64,000 bases of DNA, from positions 62,001 to 126,000 of the forward strand of contig NW_026516670.1 of the NCBI RefSeq assembly GCF_025766255.1. Direction: 5' to 3'. Of the stretch, positions 62,322 through 64,000 are shown piece by piece. The stretch's first letter is position 1; every line of letters begins with the position of its first letter. Position numbers and translations under genes: made by a program. Source of the stretch: Zychaea mexicana. Its lineage: Eukaryota; Mucoromycota; Mucoromycetes; Mucorales; Lichtheimiaceae. The notes under the pieces were generated by a model. It was not told where the DNA came from and did no database searches. It worked only from the letters and a program-made list of their open reading frames with translations.

Positions 62322-64000
62322 AACCGAACCTAACAATATGTACATCATCTCTTCCCCTTTACCCTCACATTATACCATTAATCATATCCATCTTTGTAAT
62401 CATCGCATCCTGTGCCTTTGTTTCCTTCCCCTCATATATAAAAATCTTGTATGGATCAAAGTAATACATATATCAGCAGTAATCTGTTAGTAGCTCAATC
62501 CACCATTTCGCTTTATGATTTTCACCACCATTTGCTACCAATCAAATTTGTTTGTCACTATCATAGTCTTACAAGCATTGATGCTTCTCTTCTACTACCG
62601 TATTAGTGTTCTGCGAATACTTTTTTAAGCCCGCTAAACTTAATTATCGTAAAATATATCTGGTAAAGTCATTCTAAATGTGTATGTATAGGATCTATAG
62701 CTGAATATTTCATCCATATTGCAATATAATATTTATCGTGTTTGATTGCCCTGCTTCAAACTGCGTGAAGCCAGAGCAGGCAGAGCAAGACGTAGCTCGA
62801 GGTGTTTGCGGTTAACGTCAAGTACCCCATGTACTTTCTTTATAGTTTTCTCCGCTAGATACATATATTTCGACTTGGTTTGATGATGATATATAATGTT
62901 CATTATCTTTTTCTATCACTGGTGGACTAAGCTTCAAAGCAGAAATTTTCTCGCAGATGAAGAACGTCTTTTCTATTATTGGTATCCCCGATGATCTTTA
63001 TCACGTGCTGTTCTATTATAAGATTGTGTACATAATCATGAGTTAATTACTGCAGTGCCTATATGATACGTTAATACGTAAGCGAGTCTGTTAACGCTAT
63101 CCACCTACTACCAACACGACAGTATGCAGTTAACCATAACTCTAAGTTGAATAAGTATTTCTAAAGTGATAGCTATAAACATAGGAGGTTTCTAACGATG
63201 ACATGCATCTAAGAGAATGACGATAAATTCATTAAAACTTACACGAAATACCCTCCATCTCTACCTGTTTCAGCTGGCATCGTCGTCAGTAGAAGCAACG
63301 AGGTTATGACAACAATAAATTTCGATTCATCATGACACTCCCTTGCTACCAAAAGCAGTCGGCGGCATATGCGTGATGAGGCCTATAACGTGAGTTTATC
63401 ATATGAAAATTTGCGCGTTATCTGTTGACATGCATCTTATTTGCAGTAAAAAGCATCGTTAATATTTTTGGATATTGGCACTCAGCAGTATCATTTTAAG
63501 TTAAGACACCAGTGCTATGGGGTGGTTTTCCTCATAAAGGAGGGATCATCAATAATCACTGTTGCTCCTTCATATAATGAATCTGAAATTGAAAATGCTT
63601 ACCACGTTGATAAGGCTGTAAAAGAAGCAACCCTTCTATATCATAGTTACAAATGCTTCATCCAATTTGTTTCGGTCTTTTATAATCAAAGGGACATAGT
63701 TAGCTCTAAGGTTCTACTTGGCGATTAAAATTGGTCGTCCTATACACAGCAAAGCTTTTTATCGCTAGAGCTATAATCGAGTATAATATTGTATTAAACA
63801 TCGATTGTCGGCTTTTTAGGTCTACTTCTTAAGAAATAAAAAGAACACGGTGCTTTCTATGGCGAAATTAACAGTAGCACGATCGTCCTACGTACCACTG
63901 ATATGACCCGCTATCCATAACTCATGGATGCAACTATTGTCCATAATTACATCAAATGATGATCATATATATTTGTTGGTTGTTTAATTAATGATTACGC
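62322..64000. other. Intergenic to window end, no gene recognised
   Basis: 1.7 kb of AT-rich sequence after the bZIP gene. An 86-codon plus ORF (63468-63728) has no recognised motif and no supporting exons. No RNA gene or repeat was seen. Confidence 0.4.

Noticed and set aside
63468..63728. 86-codon ORF near the right edge
   Set aside because: No recognised motif and isolated. Kept only as a note in the intergenic entry.

Overview
The window looks like nuclear DNA of a filamentous fungus, most likely Mucoromycota (Mucorales-like). Genes are intron-rich, with short GT-AG introns of about 50-150 bp. The set includes a GH45 endoglucanase with an N-terminal CBM1 (the architecture known from Rhizopus RCE enzymes), a DUF8032 regulator, a farnesylated SKT5-like Sel1 protein and a Ty3/gypsy chromovirus. 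I rebuilt exon structures by hand from splice sites and reading frame. For every rebuilt multi-exon gene whose two ends lie in the window, the coding length came out as a whole number of codons. Family names rest on motif recognition, not on database searches.

Layout. 1-5.3 kb: the 5' part of a mitochondrial succinate/fumarate-type carrier (minus strand), divergent from YME2 (plus). 5.5-14.7 kb: SKT5-like chitin synthase activator, FRE-type metalloreductase, PXA-domain protein and an unusual protein kinase. 14.8-25.5 kb: a small Mpo1-like (DUF962) gene, MIC19 (MICOS), POL5/MYBBP1A and an NRAMP transporter with a 10-nt microexon. 25.8-33.8 kb: a mobile-element complex, described below. 34-50.6 kb: TTLL12-like gene, GPT2/SCT1-type glycerol-3-phosphate acyltransferase divergent from GPC1, an orphan low-complexity gene and a mitochondrial-looking alanyl-tRNA synthetase with a GC-AG intron. 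52-62.3 kb: DUF8032 regulator, GH47 mannosidase, GH45 endoglucanase and a bZIP factor.

The most unusual object is the 8-kb complex at 25801-33797, between the convergent NRAMP and TTLL12 genes. It is a large, nearly identical inverted repeat. The arms are about 1.8 kb each once insertions are removed, and they meet at a 37-bp centre. The ends read CAGTCATTTC... and are flanked by TA. Each arm carries a copy of an unrecognised gene with tandem CX4CX12CX2H fingers, a TATA box and a 71-bp tandem repeat (4 copies on the left, 3 on the right). The left arm was later hit by a 5'-truncated chromovirus (single LTR plus integrase). The right arm was hit by a 2.4-kb, very AT-rich DDE transposon with a 6-bp target duplication. 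Both invaders encode a C-terminal chromodomain, although their integrase/transposase folds are unrelated.

Functionally, mitochondria (carrier, YME2, MIC19, AlaRS), phospholipid synthesis (GPAT, GPC1), wall and secretory processes (SKT5-like, GH47, GH45) and metal handling (FRE, NRAMP) are represented. Apart from divergent promoters there is no gene-cluster logic.
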